The notes: generated by a model from the letters alone, not told the origin. Positions 21,300 to 31,019 are shown, counted from the stretch's first letter. The stretch is 64,000 nt of DNA from Alphaproteobacteria bacterium (GCA_016793165.1 JAEULA010000032.1:1-64000), one strand, 5' to 3'. Made by a program: numbers and translations.

Positions 21300-21977
21300 C
21301 TATCGCCGGACGAAGCTGAAATAGGTCGGCCTGCGGCCCTCGCCGACGGACCAGGCTTCGTAGCGGGTCTCCGGCCAGTCGTCGGGGCGCGCCTCGAAGC
21401 GCGCGGCGAGGGTGAGGTCGGGATGCACCGGTACGCGCTCGAGCATCCATTCCACATAGTCGGCGTGGTCGCTCGCGAGGCGGAACTCCGCGCCCGGCTG
21501 CAGCACGCGCGCGAGCGCATCGAGGAACGGCGCCTGGATCAGGCGGCGCTTGTGGTGGCGCGCCTTGGGCCAGGGATCGGGGAAGAGCACGAAGGCGCGC
21601 GCGATCGAGGCGGGCGCAAGGCGGCCGAGCAGCGGCCGCGCATCGTCGTTCCAGATGCGGATATTGGCGAGGCCGCGGTCGCGGACATGGCCGAGCAGGG
21701 CGACCACGCCGTTCTCGTACGGCTCGCAGCCGATCAGGCCGACGTCCGGATTGCGACCGGCCTGCCAGGCGAGATGCTCGCCGCCGCCGAAGCCGATCTC
21801 GAGCCAGACCTCGCGCGGCGCGATGGCGAAGAGCGTTCGCGGGTCGACGGGCGGTTCGCCCGCCGGCAATGCGATGCCCAGCTGCGGCAGCAGCGTGTCG
21901 AGCAGCGCGGCGCGCCCGGCGCGCAGCTTGCGTCCGCGCCGTCGGCCGAAGGAGTGGATCAGGCGTTGGGTGGTCAT
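21300..21977 (-). CDS. trmB: tRNA (guanine-N7-)-methyltransferase
   Basis: 225 aa. Makes m7G46 in tRNA using SAM. Motifs: EIGFGGGEHLAWQA (SAM loop, about 58-70), GCEPYENGV, FVLFPDPWPKARHHKRRLI (the family signature, about 128-146), and a final RPTYFSFVRR block. Next to metK, the SAM synthetase gene, as in many alphaproteobacteria. Confidence 0.96.
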   Translation of the reverse strand: MTTQRLIHSFGRRRGRKLRAGRAALLDTLLPQLGIALPAGEPPVDPRTLFAIAPREVWLEIGFGGGEHLAWQAGRNPDVGLIGCEPYENGVVALLGHVRDRGLANIRIWNDDARPLLGRLAPASIARAFVLFPDPWPKARHHKRRLIQAPFLDALARVLQPGAEFRLASDHADYVEWMLERVPVHPDLTLAARFEARPDDWPETRYEAWSVGEGRRPTYFSFVRR

Positions 21978-22090
21978 CGGGGCGGGTCAGTCGCCTCGTG
22001 CCGCATCGCGGCGGGGGCGGAGCCCGCGCGCGCGGAGGTCATGCGTGGATCACGGAGACGCATGCCTCGTTCCCGGCCGCGATGCGGCCA

Positions 22091-22121
22091 CCCTCCGGCT
22101 CGGCGTCGCCGAGCCGGAGGG
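22091..22121. repeat. Perfect long palindrome between metK and trmB (REP-like)
   Basis: CCCTCCGGCTCGGC, a 3-nt loop, then its exact complement (arms 22091-22104 and 22108-22121), 12 bp past the metK stop. A second inverted repeat (CATGCGT at 22040-22046 and ACGCATG at 22058-22064) lies in the same 155-bp gap. No T-run. This is the form of repetitive extragenic palindromes; it may also act as a stabilising 3' hairpin for the metK message. Confidence 0.6.
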
Positions 22122-22132
22122 GATGACGGGCT

Positions 22133-23365
22133 TCAGCGCGCGCCGAAGGCGGAGCGCAGCTGCTTCACGAGGTCGGTGCGCTCCCAGGAGAAGCCGCCGT
22201 CCTTCTCCGGCAAGCGGCCGAAATGGCCGTAGGCCGACGTGCGCGCGTAGATCGCCTTGTTGAGGCCCAGGTGCTCGCGGATGCCGCGCGGCGTCAGGCT
22301 CATGAGCTCCTGCAGGACCTTGGAGATCTTCTGCTCGTCGGCCTGGCCCGTGCCCTGCGTGTCGACATAGACCGACAGCGGGTGCGCCACGCCGATCGCG
22401 TAGCTGAGCTGGATCACGCAGCGATCGGCGAGGCCGGCGGCGACGACGTTCTTGGCGAGGTAGCGCGCGGCATAGGCGGCCGAGCGGTCGACCTTGGTCG
22501 GGTCCTTACCGGAGAACGCGCCGCCGCCATGCGGCGCGGCGCCGCCGTAGGTGTCGACGATGATCTTGCGGCCGGTGAGGCCGGTGTCGCCGTCGGGGCC
22601 GCCGATGACGAAACGGCCGGTCGGGTTGACGTAGAAATGCGCCTCGTCGGGCATGCCGACGTCCTTGAGGACCTTCTCGACATAGGGCCGGACGATCTTC
22701 TTGACGTCGCCGGACTCGAGCTCGCGGCCCTTCTTGTCCTTGGCCGAGTGCTGCGTCGAGACGACGACCGCGGTGCAGGCCTTGGGCTTGCCGTCGATGT
22801 AGCGCAGCGTGACCTGGCTCTTGGCGTCGGGCTGCAGCAGCGGCTCGGAGCCGTCATGGCGCACGTCGGCGAGCGCCTTCAGGATGTTGTGCGAGTACTG
22901 GATCGGGGCGGGCATCAGCTCCGGAGTCTCGTTCGACGCGTAGCCGAACATGATGCCCTGGTCGCCGGCGCCCTCGTCCTTGTTGCCGCCGGCATCGACG
23001 CCCTGCGCGATGTCGGCCGACTGGCCGTGGAGCTTGATGAGGACCTTGGCCTTCTTCCAGTGGAAGCCCTTCTGCTCGTAGCCGATGTCCTTCACGGCTT
23101 CGCGCGCCAGCTTCTCGATCAGCTTCTTGTTGATCTCGCCGGACTTGAGCATCGGCGCCTTGACGCCGCACTTCTTGCGGTCGAGGCGGACCTCGCCGGC
23201 AATGCAGATGAAGTTGGTCGTGACCAGCGTCTCGCAGGCGACGCGCGCGTAGGGATCGAGGCCGATGAACGCATCGACGACGGCGTCGGAGATGCGGTCG
23301 CACACCTTGTCGGGGTGGCCTTCGGAAACGGACTCGGAGGTGAAGACGAAATCGCCTTGGCGCAT
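22133..23365 (-). CDS. metK: S-adenosylmethionine synthetase
   Basis: 410 aa from the ATG at 23365, which has a GGAGAG Shine-Dalgarno; the open frame upstream is Gln/Pro-rich and not family-like. Makes SAM from methionine and ATP. Motifs: [15 protein letters not shown] at the N terminus, the hexapeptide [11 protein letters not shown], and the glycine-rich [20 protein letters not shown] looked for a SAM-type riboswitch in the 125-bp upstream gap and found no recognisable one. Confidence 0.98.
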   Translation of the reverse strand: MRQGDFVFTSESVSEGHPDKVCDRISDAVVDAFIGLDPYARVACETLVTTNFICIAGEVRLDRKKCGVKAPMLKSGEINKKLIEKLAREAVKDIGYEQKGFHWKKAKVLIKLHGQSADIAQGVDAGGNKDEGAGDQGIMFGYASNETPELMPAPIQYSHNILKALADVRHDGSEPLLQPDAKSQVTLRYIDGKPKACTAVVVSTQHSAKDKKGRELESGDVKKIVRPYVEKVLKDVGMPDEAHFYVNPTGRFVIGGPDGDTGLTGRKIIVDTYGGAAPHGGGAFSGKDPTKVDRSAAYAARYLAKNVVAAGLADRCVIQLSYAIGVAHPLSVYVDTQGTGQADEQKISKVLQELMSLTPRGIREHLGLNKAIYARTSAYGHFGRLPEKDGGFSWERTDLVKQLRSAFGAR

Positions 23366-23490
23366 CGGCGGAACTCTCCGTTGGAGGACGGGCCCTTGCA
23401 GGGCGGCGGGTTGAGGCGGCGGGTCTTGTGGCAAGACTTGACCCAGGCGTCAACAACGAGGGCCCCGGATCTTCATTCCCGTTCGGGTGG

Positions 23491-25035
23491 TTAACCGCGG
23501 ACGCCGGAAGCGGGGTCGAGGCCGCGGCCGGCGGCGGCCAGCCCGAGCGCGAGGGCGAGCAGGAGCCAGTCCCCGAACCGGGCATAGGGCGGCGGCGCCA
23601 CGGGCGGCGGCAGGGGCGCGTCGAGCACGCCGCGCGAGCCCAGCGCCATGCTGCCGCGCACGCGGCCCTGGGCGTCGATGATCGCCGAGATCCCGCCATT
23701 GGCGACCCGGACGACGGGCAGCCCTTCCTCGATCGCACGGAATCGCGCCGAGGCGAAATGCTGGTAGGGGCCGGCGGAGAGCCCGAACCAGGCGTCGTTG
23801 GTGATGTTGAGGATCCAGTCCGGGCGGTCGGCGGGATCGGTGGCGGCGCGCGGGAAGATGATCTCGTAGCAGATCAGCGGGCTGAACGGCGGCAGTCCGG
23901 GCAGCCGGATGGTGCGCGGCCCGGGCCCGGGGCTGAAGTCGACCGGGCCGGGCGCGATGCGGTCGACCGGCAGGACACCGCGTAGCGGCACGTATTCGCC
24001 GAACGGCACGAGGTGGAACTTGTCGAAGGTGGCGCGGATCTCGCCATTGCCGTCGAGGGCATGGAGGCTGTTCCAGGCGCGGAACACGGGCTCACGCTCG
24101 AAGCGTGTGGAGCCGGTGAGCAGATACCCGTTGGGCGGGACGATGCGCGCGAGCCCCGCCATGAACTCGGGGCTCGAGGCGAGCGGGAACAGCGTCGCCG
24201 TCTCCGGCCAGATGACGTGGTTCACCTTCTCGGCGCCCGGGGCGAAGGACAGGTCGACGGTGATGGCGAGGCTGCGCTGGCGCTCGGCCGGATCCCACTT
24301 GAGCGATTGCGCGATGTCCGGTTGCACGAGGCGCAGCACGATCGGCGCGCGCGTCGTCGGCGCGTCGTCGCCGAGGCGGATCGCGCCGAGCCCGTGTCCC
24401 GCCGCCACGACGAGCGCGAGGGCCCCGAGGGCGATCCAGCGCTGCCGCCCCGCGGCGGCCGGCCAGGCGGCGAGCGCGACGGTGATCGCCCCGAGGCCGT
24501 AGACGCCGACGAACGCCGCGCCCTGCATCGGCGCGGGCTCGAACGCCCACGCCGTGCCGATCAGGTTCCAGGGGAAGCCGGTGAGCACGTGCGCGCGCAG
24601 CCACTCGGCGAGCATCCAGCCGATGGCGAGCGCGAAGGCCACGGCGACGCGCAGTCGCGCGAGCCGGTGCGCGACGACGGCGGCGAGGCCGATGAACAGG
24701 CCGAGGCCCGCGCCGAGGCCGCCGAGCGCCAGGGGGATCATCCAGGCGAATTTCGCGGCGTCGACGAGCAGGGCATGGCTGATCCAGTACAGCCCGCTCG
24801 CGAAGTGCCCGAGCCCGAACCACCAGCCGGCGGAAAAGGCGCGACGCGACGGGCCCGCGCCTTCGATCAGCCAAGCGAGCCCGGCGAAGGCCGGCAGCAG
24901 AAAGGGCACGGCGTGCAACGGCGGCAGTGCGGCCGTGGCCGCGACGCCGAGCGCGATCGCGACGGCCGCGCGCCGCCAGCCCGCGAGGCCGCGGACCCGT
25001 GCGGCGAGCCGGTCGAGCGCCGCGGCGACGGTCAC
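23491..25035 (-). CDS. lnt: Apolipoprotein N-acyltransferase
   Basis: 514 aa from a GTG that overlaps the corC stop (GTGA). The integral membrane enzyme adds the third acyl chain to lipoproteins. Several hydrophobic helices fill about 20-210, then the carbon-nitrogen hydrolase domain (about 230-490) carries the catalytic triad: Glu in VIWPETATLF, Lys in TFDKFHLVPFGEY and Cys in PLICYEIIF. A last helix closes the protein. Final gene of the miaB-phoH-ybeY-corC-lnt operon. Confidence 0.96.
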   Translation of the reverse strand: MTVAAALDRLAARVRGLAGWRRAAVAIALGVAATAALPPLHAVPFLLPAFAGLAWLIEGAGPSRRAFSAGWWFGLGHFASGLYWISHALLVDAAKFAWMIPLALGGLGAGLGLFIGLAAVVAHRLARLRVAVAFALAIGWMLAEWLRAHVLTGFPWNLIGTAWAFEPAPMQGAAFVGVYGLGAITVALAAWPAAAGRQRWIALGALALVVAAGHGLGAIRLGDDAPTTRAPIVLRLVQPDIAQSLKWDPAERQRSLAITVDLSFAPGAEKVNHVIWPETATLFPLASSPEFMAGLARIVPPNGYLLTGSTRFEREPVFRAWNSLHALDGNGEIRATFDKFHLVPFGEYVPLRGVLPVDRIAPGPVDFSPGPGPRTIRLPGLPPFSPLICYEIIFPRAATDPADRPDWILNITNDAWFGLSAGPYQHFASARFRAIEEGLPVVRVANGGISAIIDAQGRVRGSMALGSRGVLDAPLPPPVAPPPYARFGDWLLLALALGLAAAGRGLDPASGVRG

Positions 25036-25922
25036 GCCGCTTCCGGCGCTTCGGTCTTGGGCGGCTCGGGGCGCCGGACGCGCAGGCGCTTCAGCCGGCG
25101 CGGGTCGGCCTCGACGACCTCGAACTCGACGCCTGCCGGATGCGTGATCACCTCGCCGCGCGCCGGCACGCGCCCGGCGAGGGCGACGACGAGGCCGCCG
25201 ACGGTGTCGATGTCGGCGTCGCGCTCGGCGTCGGTGCGCACGGCGCCGACCTCGGATTCGAAGTCGTCGAGCGGCAGGCGCGCATCGATCATCCAGGCGC
25301 CGTCGTTGAGCTTGAGCACGCGCGGCGCCTCGTCGGTGTCGTGCTCGTCGTCGATCTCGCCGACGATCGACTCGACGAGGTCCTCGATCGAGACGAGCCC
25401 GTCGATGCCGCCGTACTCGTCGACGACCAGCGCCATGTGCAGCCGGGTCTTGCGCATCTCCAGCAGCAGGTCGAGCACGCGCATCGACGGCGCGACGAAC
25501 AGCAGCTTGCGCATGACGTCGTCGATGGCGAACGGCTTCTCCGAGCCCCAGTAGCTGAGCACGTCCTTGATGTGGACCATGCCGACGATCTCGTCGACGG
25601 TTCCGCGATGGACGGGGTAGCGGGAATGGGCCTCGCGCCGGATGATGTCGACCAGCGCCGGCAGCGTCACGTCGTGCGGCACGGCGACGATGTCCGCGCG
25701 CGGGATCATGACGTCGTAGGCCGTGCGCTCGCGCAGCTTGAAGACGTTCGCGATCAGCACGCGCTCCTGCGCGCCGATCTCGACGGGCGTGGCCTCGCCG
25801 CCCTCGATGATCTCCTCGATCGTCTCCTCGAGGCTCTCTCGCAGCTTGGCCTCGGGATCGTCGCGGCGCAGCAGCCGGCGCAGCCGGTCGCGAAGTGTCG
25901 TGTCGGAGCCGTTGTCGCTCAT
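25032..25922 (-). CDS. CorC/HlyC-family CBS-domain protein
   Basis: 296 aa. Two CBS domains (about 70-195: VMIPRADIVAVPHDV, SRYPVHRGTVDEIVGMVHIKD, ALVVDEYGGIDGLVSIEDLVE) are followed by a CorC_HlyC transporter-associated domain (about 205-285). There are no transmembrane helices, so this is the soluble CorC form. Linked to magnesium/cobalt handling in enterobacteria and to membrane-damage responses; the earlier name was hemolysin C. ATG at 25922 overlaps the ybeY stop by ATGA. Confidence 0.92.
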   Translation of the reverse strand: MSDNGSDTTLRDRLRRLLRRDDPEAKLRESLEETIEEIIEGGEATPVEIGAQERVLIANVFKLRERTAYDVMIPRADIVAVPHDVTLPALVDIIRREAHSRYPVHRGTVDEIVGMVHIKDVLSYWGSEKPFAIDDVMRKLLFVAPSMRVLDLLLEMRKTRLHMALVVDEYGGIDGLVSIEDLVESIVGEIDDEHDTDEAPRVLKLNDGAWMIDARLPLDDFESEVGAVRTDAERDADIDTVGGLVVALAGRVPARGEVITHPAGVEFEVVEADPRRLKRLRVRRPEPPKTEAPEAA

Positions 25923-26425
25923 GCCGCGCGCCTCCGGGTCGGGTGGGGCGGACTCGCATAGGGATCCCGGACGGAGAGCCGCGCCAGGACCGCGCGCTCG
26001 AGCGCCTCCATGCGCTCGGCCTCGCGGTTCCCGACATGGTCGTGGCCGAGCAGATGCAGCACGCCGTGCACGACGAGATGCGTCATGTGGGCGCGCAGGG
26101 TCTTGGACTGTTCGCGGGCCTCGCGCGCGCAGGTCTCGAAGGCGAGCACGATGTCGCCGAGCGGCGTCGGGCCGTCGATCGCCGCGGCCGCCGGCGTCCC
26201 GGCGGGGAACGACAGCACGTTGGTCGGCTTGTCCTTGCGCCGGAAGCGGCGATTGAGCTCGCGCACATGCGCGTCGTCGGCGAGGAGGATCGCGACCTCG
26301 GCGGCGCCCGCCCCGCCGCGCTCGCGCAGCGCCGCGCGCGCCGCCCGCCGCGCCAGGCGCGCAACCTCAGGCAGCCGCCCGCGCCAGGCGGCATTCGCGA
26401 CCAGCACGGCGATCCGGTCGCTCAT
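25919..26425 (-). CDS. ybeY: Endoribonuclease YbeY
   Basis: 168 aa. Zinc-dependent endoribonuclease for 16S rRNA maturation and ribosome quality control. The metal site HGVLHLLGHDH (three His, about 128-138) and the conserved RRKDKPTNVLSFP are present. The ATG at 26425 overlaps the phoH stop (ATGA), and its own stop overlaps corC. The open frame extends upstream but there it is phoH read out of frame. Confidence 0.96.
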   Translation of the reverse strand: MSDRIAVLVANAAWRGRLPEVARLARRAARAALRERGGAGAAEVAILLADDAHVRELNRRFRRKDKPTNVLSFPAGTPAAAAIDGPTPLGDIVLAFETCAREAREQSKTLRAHMTHLVVHGVLHLLGHDHVGNREAERMEALERAVLARLSVRDPYASPPHPTRRRAA

Positions 26426-27411
26426 GGCGCGGTGCGGGCGTCGCGGGAGTCGTAGGCCGCGACGATCCGCGAGACGAGCGCGTGGCGCACGACGTCGCCG
26501 GCGGTGAAGCGCACGACGCCGATGCCGTCGACGCCGGCGAGCGTGTCGAGCGCGTCGGCGAGGCCCGAGCGCGCGCCGGGCGGCAGGTCGACCTGCGACA
26601 GGTCGCCGGTGACCGCCATGCGGCTGTTCTGGCCGAGGCGGGTCAGGAACATCTTCATCTGCATCGGCGTCGTGTTCTGCGCCTCGTCGAGGATGACGAA
26701 GGCGTTGGCCAGTGTCCGGCCGCGCATGAAGGCCAGCGGCGCGATCTCGATCTCGCCCGAGGCCATGCGCTTGATCACCTGGTCGCCGGGCATCATGTCG
26801 TAGAGCGCGTCGTAGAGCGGCCGCAGATACGGGTCGATCTTCTCGCGCATGTCTCCGGGCAGGAAGCCGAGGCGCTCGCCGGCCTCGACGGCCGGGCGCG
26901 ACAGCACGATGCGATCGACCTTGCCCTCGACCAGCAGCTGCACGGCGATCGCGACGGCGAGATAGGTCTTGCCGGTGCCGGCCGGGCCGACGCCGAAGAC
27001 GAGCTCGTGCTGCTTGAGCGCGCGCAGATAGGCGACCTGGCCCGGCGTGCGGGGGTTCACGTGGCGCTTGCGCGTGCGGACGATCAGGTTCTCGTCGCCG
27101 AAGAGGTCGCGCGAATCCGATCCGTCGCCGGCGACGGCCAGGCGAACCGCCGCGTCGACGTCGCCCATGTCGACGGGATGGCCGTCGCGCAGCCTGCCGT
27201 AGAGCCAGGTCAGCGCGCTCCTGGCCGCCTCGCTCGCGGAATGCGGGCCGTCGATCGCGACGCGATTGCCGCGCGAGGCGAGCCGCACGCCGAGGCGCTG
27301 CTCGATGCGCGCGAGATGCCGGTCGTGCTCGCCGAACAGCAGCGGCAGCAGAGAATTGTCGTCGAACTCGAGTTGCAGGGGCGGGGCGGCCGGCGCGCCG
27401 TTGCGGCTCAT
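26422..27411 (-). CDS. PhoH-family ATPase (YbeZ-like)
   Basis: 329 aa. P-loop NTPase with Walker [16 protein letters not shown] (about 146-160), Walker B-like [23 protein letters not shown], and GDLSQVDLP, all hallmarks of PhoH. The N-terminal about 110 residues include a KH-like region. Functionally linked with YbeY in ribosome and RNA metabolism. Overlaps both neighbours by ATGA (miaB stop upstream, ybeY start downstream). Confidence 0.95.
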   Translation of the reverse strand: MSRNGAPAAPPLQLEFDDNSLLPLLFGEHDRHLARIEQRLGVRLASRGNRVAIDGPHSASEAARSALTWLYGRLRDGHPVDMGDVDAAVRLAVAGDGSDSRDLFGDENLIVRTRKRHVNPRTPGQVAYLRALKQHELVFGVGPAGTGKTYLAVAIAVQLLVEGKVDRIVLSRPAVEAGERLGFLPGDMREKIDPYLRPLYDALYDMMPGDQVIKRMASGEIEIAPLAFMRGRTLANAFVILDEAQNTTPMQMKMFLTRLGQNSRMAVTGDLSQVDLPPGARSGLADALDTLAGVDGIGVVRFTAGDVVRHALVSRIVAAYDSRDARTAP

Positions 27412-28754
27412 GCCGCGGCTCCGGCGGGCATCTCGTCGACGACGTCGCCGGCGATGCTGTTGGTCGCAAGGCGGGTCAGGCGGACGGGCCGGATCTCCCC
27501 GACCTCGCCGCCGCCGCCGACATGGACCGGTTGCAGCCACGGGCTGCGGCCGACGAGTTGGCCGGGATGGCGGCCGGGCCGTTCGAACAGCACGGGCACG
27601 GTGCGGCCGAGGCAGGCCGCGTTGAAGGCGTCGGTCTGCGCGCGCAGCAGCGCCTGCAGCCGCTGCAGGCGCTCGTCCTTCACGGGCTCGGGCACCTGGC
27701 GGTCCATCAGCGCCGCCGGCGTGCCGGGGCGGGCGCTGTACTTGAACGAGAAGGCCGTCGCGAAGCCGATCTCGCGCACCAGGTCGAGCGTCGCCGCGAA
27801 CTCCGCCTCCGTCTCGCCGGGGAAGCCGACGATGAAATCGCTCGACAGCGCGAGGTCGGGCCGCGCCGCGCGCAGCCGCTCGACGATGCGCCGGAACTGG
27901 GCGGCCGTGTGGCCGCGGTTCATCGCGTCGAGGATCCGATCCGAGCCGGACTGCACCGGCAGGTGCAGATAGGGCATGAGCTTCGGCTCGTCGCCATGGG
28001 CCGCGACGAGCTCGTCGTCGACGTCGCGCGGATGCGAGGTCGTGTAGCGGAGGCGGGCGAGGCCTTCGATGCGCGCGAGGCGGCGGACCAGCGCGCCCAG
28101 GCCGATCTCGCGGCCGGCCTCGTCGCGCCCGTGGAAGGCGTTGACGTTCTGGCCGAGCAGCGTGAGCTCGCGCACGCCGCCCTCGACCAGGCGGCGCGCC
28201 TCGGCCTCGATGTCGGCGACGGGGCGCGAATACTCGGCGCCGCGCGTGTAGGGAACGACGCAGAAGGTGCAGAACTTGTCGCAACCCTCCTGGATCGTGA
28301 GAAACGCGGCCGGTGCGCCGCCGGCGGCGTTGGCGGCCGGCAGGTGGTCGAACTTGGAATCGACCGGGAAGTCGGTGTCGAGCGCGGCGCCCGCGGCGCG
28401 GCTCGCCCGCGCGACGAGCTCGGGCAGGCGGTGATAGGCCTGCGGGCCGACGACGACGTCGACATGGGGCATGCGCCGGACGATCTCCTCGCCTTCGGCC
28501 TGCGCGGTGCAGCCCGCGACGGCGATCATGAAGCCGGGCCTCGCGGCCTTGAGCGGGCGCAGGCGGCCGAGCTCCGAAAACACCTTCTCCGAAGCCTTCT
28601 CGCGGATGTGGCAGGTGTTGAGGATGACCAGGTCGGCGTCGTCGGGGGTGTCGCTCGCCACGTAGCCCAAGGGCGCCAGCACGTCCGCCATGCGGGCGGA
28701 GTCGTACACGTTCATCTGGCAGCCGTAGGTCTTGATGAACAGCTTCTTCGTCAA
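27408..28754 (-). CDS. miaB: tRNA-2-methylthio-N6-dimethylallyladenosine synthase MiaB
   Basis: 448 aa from a TTG at 28754 ([19 protein letters not shown] is the usual N terminus). A TTG 72 bp further upstream is also in frame but overlaps the -35 box described here. Adds the methylthio group to i6A37. Domains: N-terminal UPF0004 with Cys in [19 protein letters not shown] and VAGCTAQ; radical SAM with CDKFCTFC (three Cys for 4Fe-4S); TRAM at the C terminus. First gene of the operon that ends with lnt. Confidence 0.95.
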   Translation of the reverse strand: MTKKLFIKTYGCQMNVYDSARMADVLAPLGYVASDTPDDADLVILNTCHIREKASEKVFSELGRLRPLKAARPGFMIAVAGCTAQAEGEEIVRRMPHVDVVVGPQAYHRLPELVARASRAAGAALDTDFPVDSKFDHLPAANAAGGAPAAFLTIQEGCDKFCTFCVVPYTRGAEYSRPVADIEAEARRLVEGGVRELTLLGQNVNAFHGRDEAGREIGLGALVRRLARIEGLARLRYTTSHPRDVDDELVAAHGDEPKLMPYLHLPVQSGSDRILDAMNRGHTAAQFRRIVERLRAARPDLALSSDFIVGFPGETEAEFAATLDLVREIGFATAFSFKYSARPGTPAALMDRQVPEPVKDERLQRLQALLRAQTDAFNAACLGRTVPVLFERPGRHPGQLVGRSPWLQPVHVGGGGEVGEIRPVRLTRLATNSIAGDVVDEMPAGAAA

Positions 28755-28798
28755 AGCGCCTTGAAATCCTTGAGATTTCCCCGAGGGTTGCGAGGGGG

Positions 28799-28826
28799 AA
28801 GCTAGCACCCCGGGCCTTCGAGTCAA
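28799..28826 (-). promoter_or_regulatory. miaB: Candidate promoter of the miaB-lnt operon
   Basis: -35 TTGACT (28826-28821), 16-bp spacer, -10 TAGCTT (28804-28799) on the minus strand, 45 bp before the TTG start at 28754. An AAGGA and an AAGG element lie between. The match is fair for sigma70; it also explains why the upstream TTG is not the start. Confidence 0.45.
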
Positions 28827-28841
28827 GAAATGCGCCCGGCC

Positions 28842-29630
28842 TCAGGCCGCGCGGCGGCCGGCGTTGATCTCGGACAGCGCCGTGCCGATGACCTGCTCGC
28901 AATGCTGGGTGAGCGCCTTGCGGCTGCCGAAGCGCGCGAAGGTGACCGGTTCGTGGAACTCCACGACCACGGTCGTCCGCCCGATTCCCATCGCCTGCCA
29001 GAGATGCTCGACCAGCTCCATGTCGCCGTACCACGCGAAGAACGGCCGGTGGCTGCGCCCGATCGGCATCCCGTCGACGCGCGTGTAGGCGATGGTCATG
29101 GGCTGCACCGTCAGCGGGCGGCCCTCGGGCGCGATCTCGGCGACCGACAGCAGCGAGCTCTTGAACGGCTTGATGCGGGTGCCGTCCCAGGACGTCGCTT
29201 CGGGGAACAGCATGAGGTTGCGGCCCCGGGCCAGCGCGTTGCCGAGCTCGTCGCGCTCGCCGTGGACGTTGCGCCGCTCGCGGCCGACGAACACCGTGCG
29301 CTGCAGCCTCGCCAGCCAGCCGAAGAACGGCCATGCCGCGACCTCGCGCTTGGCGACGAAGGAGACGGGGATCAGCGCCGAGAAGACGGTGATGTCGAGG
29401 TAGGAGACGTGGTTGGCGACGAACAGCGTCGGGCGGTCGGCCGACGGCGTGCCGCGCACCACGACGTCGAAGCCGAAGATCCGGCAGCACCGCCGGTGAT
29501 ACCAGTGCGGGAGCCGGTCGGCCCACGGCGAGTCGAGCCAGACCAGCACGGCCTGCACCGGCATCAGCGGGATCGTGAACGCCGCGTAGATCGACAGGCG
29601 CAGGAAGGCGCTGAGCTTCGAGATGGGCAT
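28842..29630 (-). CDS. olsA: 1-acyl-sn-glycerol-3-phosphate acyltransferase family (OlsA-like)
   Basis: 262 aa. PlsC/LPLAT fold with the acyltransferase box NHVSYLDI (HX4D, His about 93) and FPEATSWDGTRIKPF (variant of FPEGT). A hydrophobic N-terminal segment (about 8-32) suggests membrane association. Directly downstream (19 bp) of the OlsB-like gene, so it most likely adds the second acyl chain to lyso-ornithine lipid (OlsA) and need not be the only PlsC of the cell. A general PlsC role in phospholipid synthesis is the alternative. Confidence 0.85.
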   Translation of the reverse strand: MPISKLSAFLRLSIYAAFTIPLMPVQAVLVWLDSPWADRLPHWYHRRCCRIFGFDVVVRGTPSADRPTLFVANHVSYLDITVFSALIPVSFVAKREVAAWPFFGWLARLQRTVFVGRERRNVHGERDELGNALARGRNLMLFPEATSWDGTRIKPFKSSLLSVAEIAPEGRPLTVQPMTIAYTRVDGMPIGRSHRPFFAWYGDMELVEHLWQAMGIGRTTVVVEFHEPVTFARFGSRKALTQHCEQVIGTALSEINAGRRAA

Positions 29631-29649
29631 CCGGCGCCGCGACCCGCCG

Positions 29650-30507
29650 CTATTCGCCCGACAGCTTGCGCCGGTAGTGGTTGACGTACTTCTCCGTCAG
29701 CCTGTCGGTCACGACGATGATGCAGACGTCGACCGTGTTGAACTCCGGATCGATCACCGCGCCGTCCCCGATCAGCCCGCCGAGGCGCAGATAGCCCTTG
29801 ATCAGCGGCGGCAGCCCCGCGAGGACCGCGCGCGAGTCGAGGGCATTGGCGGCATCGGCCTCGCTCACCGCATCGGGCGCGCGCAGGTTCATGTCGACGT
29901 ACCGGTGCGGCAGCGCGCGCACCCGCAGCTCGGGCGGCGCGAGGTGGTTGTGGTGGAGGTACGACAGCGCGCCGGCCACGGCCTGAGGATCGGTGCCGGG
30001 CAGGCTGCCGCAGCCGAACATGATCTTGATGTCGTGGGCGAAGACGTAGCCGGCGATCGCCGCCCACAGCAGCTGCATCGTCGGGCGTGTGCGGTAGCGC
30101 GCGTCGACGCAGGAGCGCCCGAGCTCCAGCAGCTCGCCCTGGACGCGCCGCAGCGGCGACACGTCGAATTCCATCTCGGTGTAGAAGCCGCGGTGCTGGT
30201 CGGCGACCGAGCGGCGCAGCAGGCGGTAGGTGCCGATGATCGATTCCGGACCCTCGCCGAGCTTGTGATCGAGCACGAGGAGATGGTCGCAATATGCGTC
30301 GAACTCGTCGAAGTCCCGCTGCTCGGCGGCGATCGCGGTGGAGGCCTTGGCCTTCATCTCCTCGTAGAACACGCGGTAGCGCAGGCGCTGCGCGGCGACG
30401 ACCTCCGCTTCGGTCTCGGCGAGACGAGCCTCGAGGCTGCCGACCGTCAGACGTTGCGGGAAAATGGCGCCGACGCCACTCCCCGCCGGCTGTCGCAGAG
30501 CGCTCAT
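29650..30507 (-). CDS. olsB: Ornithine N-acyltransferase OlsB (GNAT/hemolysin-like)
   Basis: 285 aa. Long GNAT-fold acyltransferase of the OlsB type: RLRYRVFYEEMKAKA, FDEFDAYCDHLLVLD, IIGTYRLLRR, LELGRSCVDARYR and FGCGSLPGTDP are the conserved blocks. It transfers a 3-hydroxyacyl chain from ACP to ornithine, the first step of ornithine lipid synthesis; OlsA follows. The ATG at 30507 overlaps the fur stop by ATGA, so it is co-translated with a metal regulator. Ornithine lipids replace phospholipids under phosphate limitation in rhizobia. Confidence 0.87.
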   Translation of the reverse strand: MSALRQPAGSGVGAIFPQRLTVGSLEARLAETEAEVVAAQRLRYRVFYEEMKAKASTAIAAEQRDFDEFDAYCDHLLVLDHKLGEGPESIIGTYRLLRRSVADQHRGFYTEMEFDVSPLRRVQGELLELGRSCVDARYRTRPTMQLLWAAIAGYVFAHDIKIMFGCGSLPGTDPQAVAGALSYLHHNHLAPPELRVRALPHRYVDMNLRAPDAVSEADAANALDSRAVLAGLPPLIKGYLRLGGLIGDGAVIDPEFNTVDVCIIVVTDRLTEKYVNHYRRKLSGE

Positions 30508-30944
30508 GATCGTGGCTCCTTCGGTTTGACCGGTTTGCGCCCCTTGATCGGAACGCCGTAGAGCTCGAGCCGATGGCCGACAAGCTCGAAGCCGAGGCGA
30601 CGGGCGATGTCGCGCTGGAGCTTCTCGATCTCGTCGCTCGAGAATTCGATCACCTCCCGCGTGTTCAGGTCGATGAGATGGTCGTGGTGCTCGGTCGTGG
30701 CGCGCTCGTACCTGGCGCGCCCGTCGCCGAAATCGTGCCGGGCCAGGATGTGCGCCTCCTCCAGGAGCCGCACGGTGCGGTAGACGGTGGCGATCGAGAT
30801 CTTCGGGTCGATGGCCGAGGCGCGGCGGTAGAGCTGCTCGACGTCGGGGTGGTCGGTCGAATCCGACAGCACCTGCGCGATCACGCGGCGCTGGCCGGTC
30901 ATCTTCAGGCCCTTCTGGAGGCACAGTTCTTCGAGCCGCGACAT
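30504..30944 (-). CDS. fur: Fur-family metal-dependent regulator
   Basis: 146 aa from the ATG at 30944, preceded by GGCGGAAG. An in-frame ATG at 31031 would add 29 residues, but it lies upstream of the predicted transcription start (TATATT -10 at 31025-31020). Winged-helix DNA-binding half (about 10-85: KMTGQRRVIAQVLSD, HPDVEQLYRRA, ISIATVYRTVRLLEE) and dimer/metal half with HHDHLIDL. The C-terminal CxxC structural zinc site of enterobacterial Fur is absent, as in alphaproteobacterial Fur/Mur. Coupled to olsB by ATGA. Iron or manganese specificity cannot be decided. Confidence 0.9.
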   Translation of the reverse strand: MSRLEELCLQKGLKMTGQRRVIAQVLSDSTDHPDVEQLYRRASAIDPKISIATVYRTVRLLEEAHILARHDFGDGRARYERATTEHHDHLIDLNTREVIEFSSDEIEKLQRDIARRLGFELVGHRLELYGVPIKGRKPVKPKEPRS

Positions 30945-31019
30945 CGCTTCCGCCTTGGGTCCCTGCCAGTCGACGACGACCGGGAGCGGGCTCCCGACTC
31001 GTACTTGTGATTGCGCGTC

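Noticed and set aside
23366..23490. Possible SAM riboswitch before metK
   Set aside because: Only a small hairpin is visible; none of the conserved SAM-II or SAM/SAH features could be drawn.
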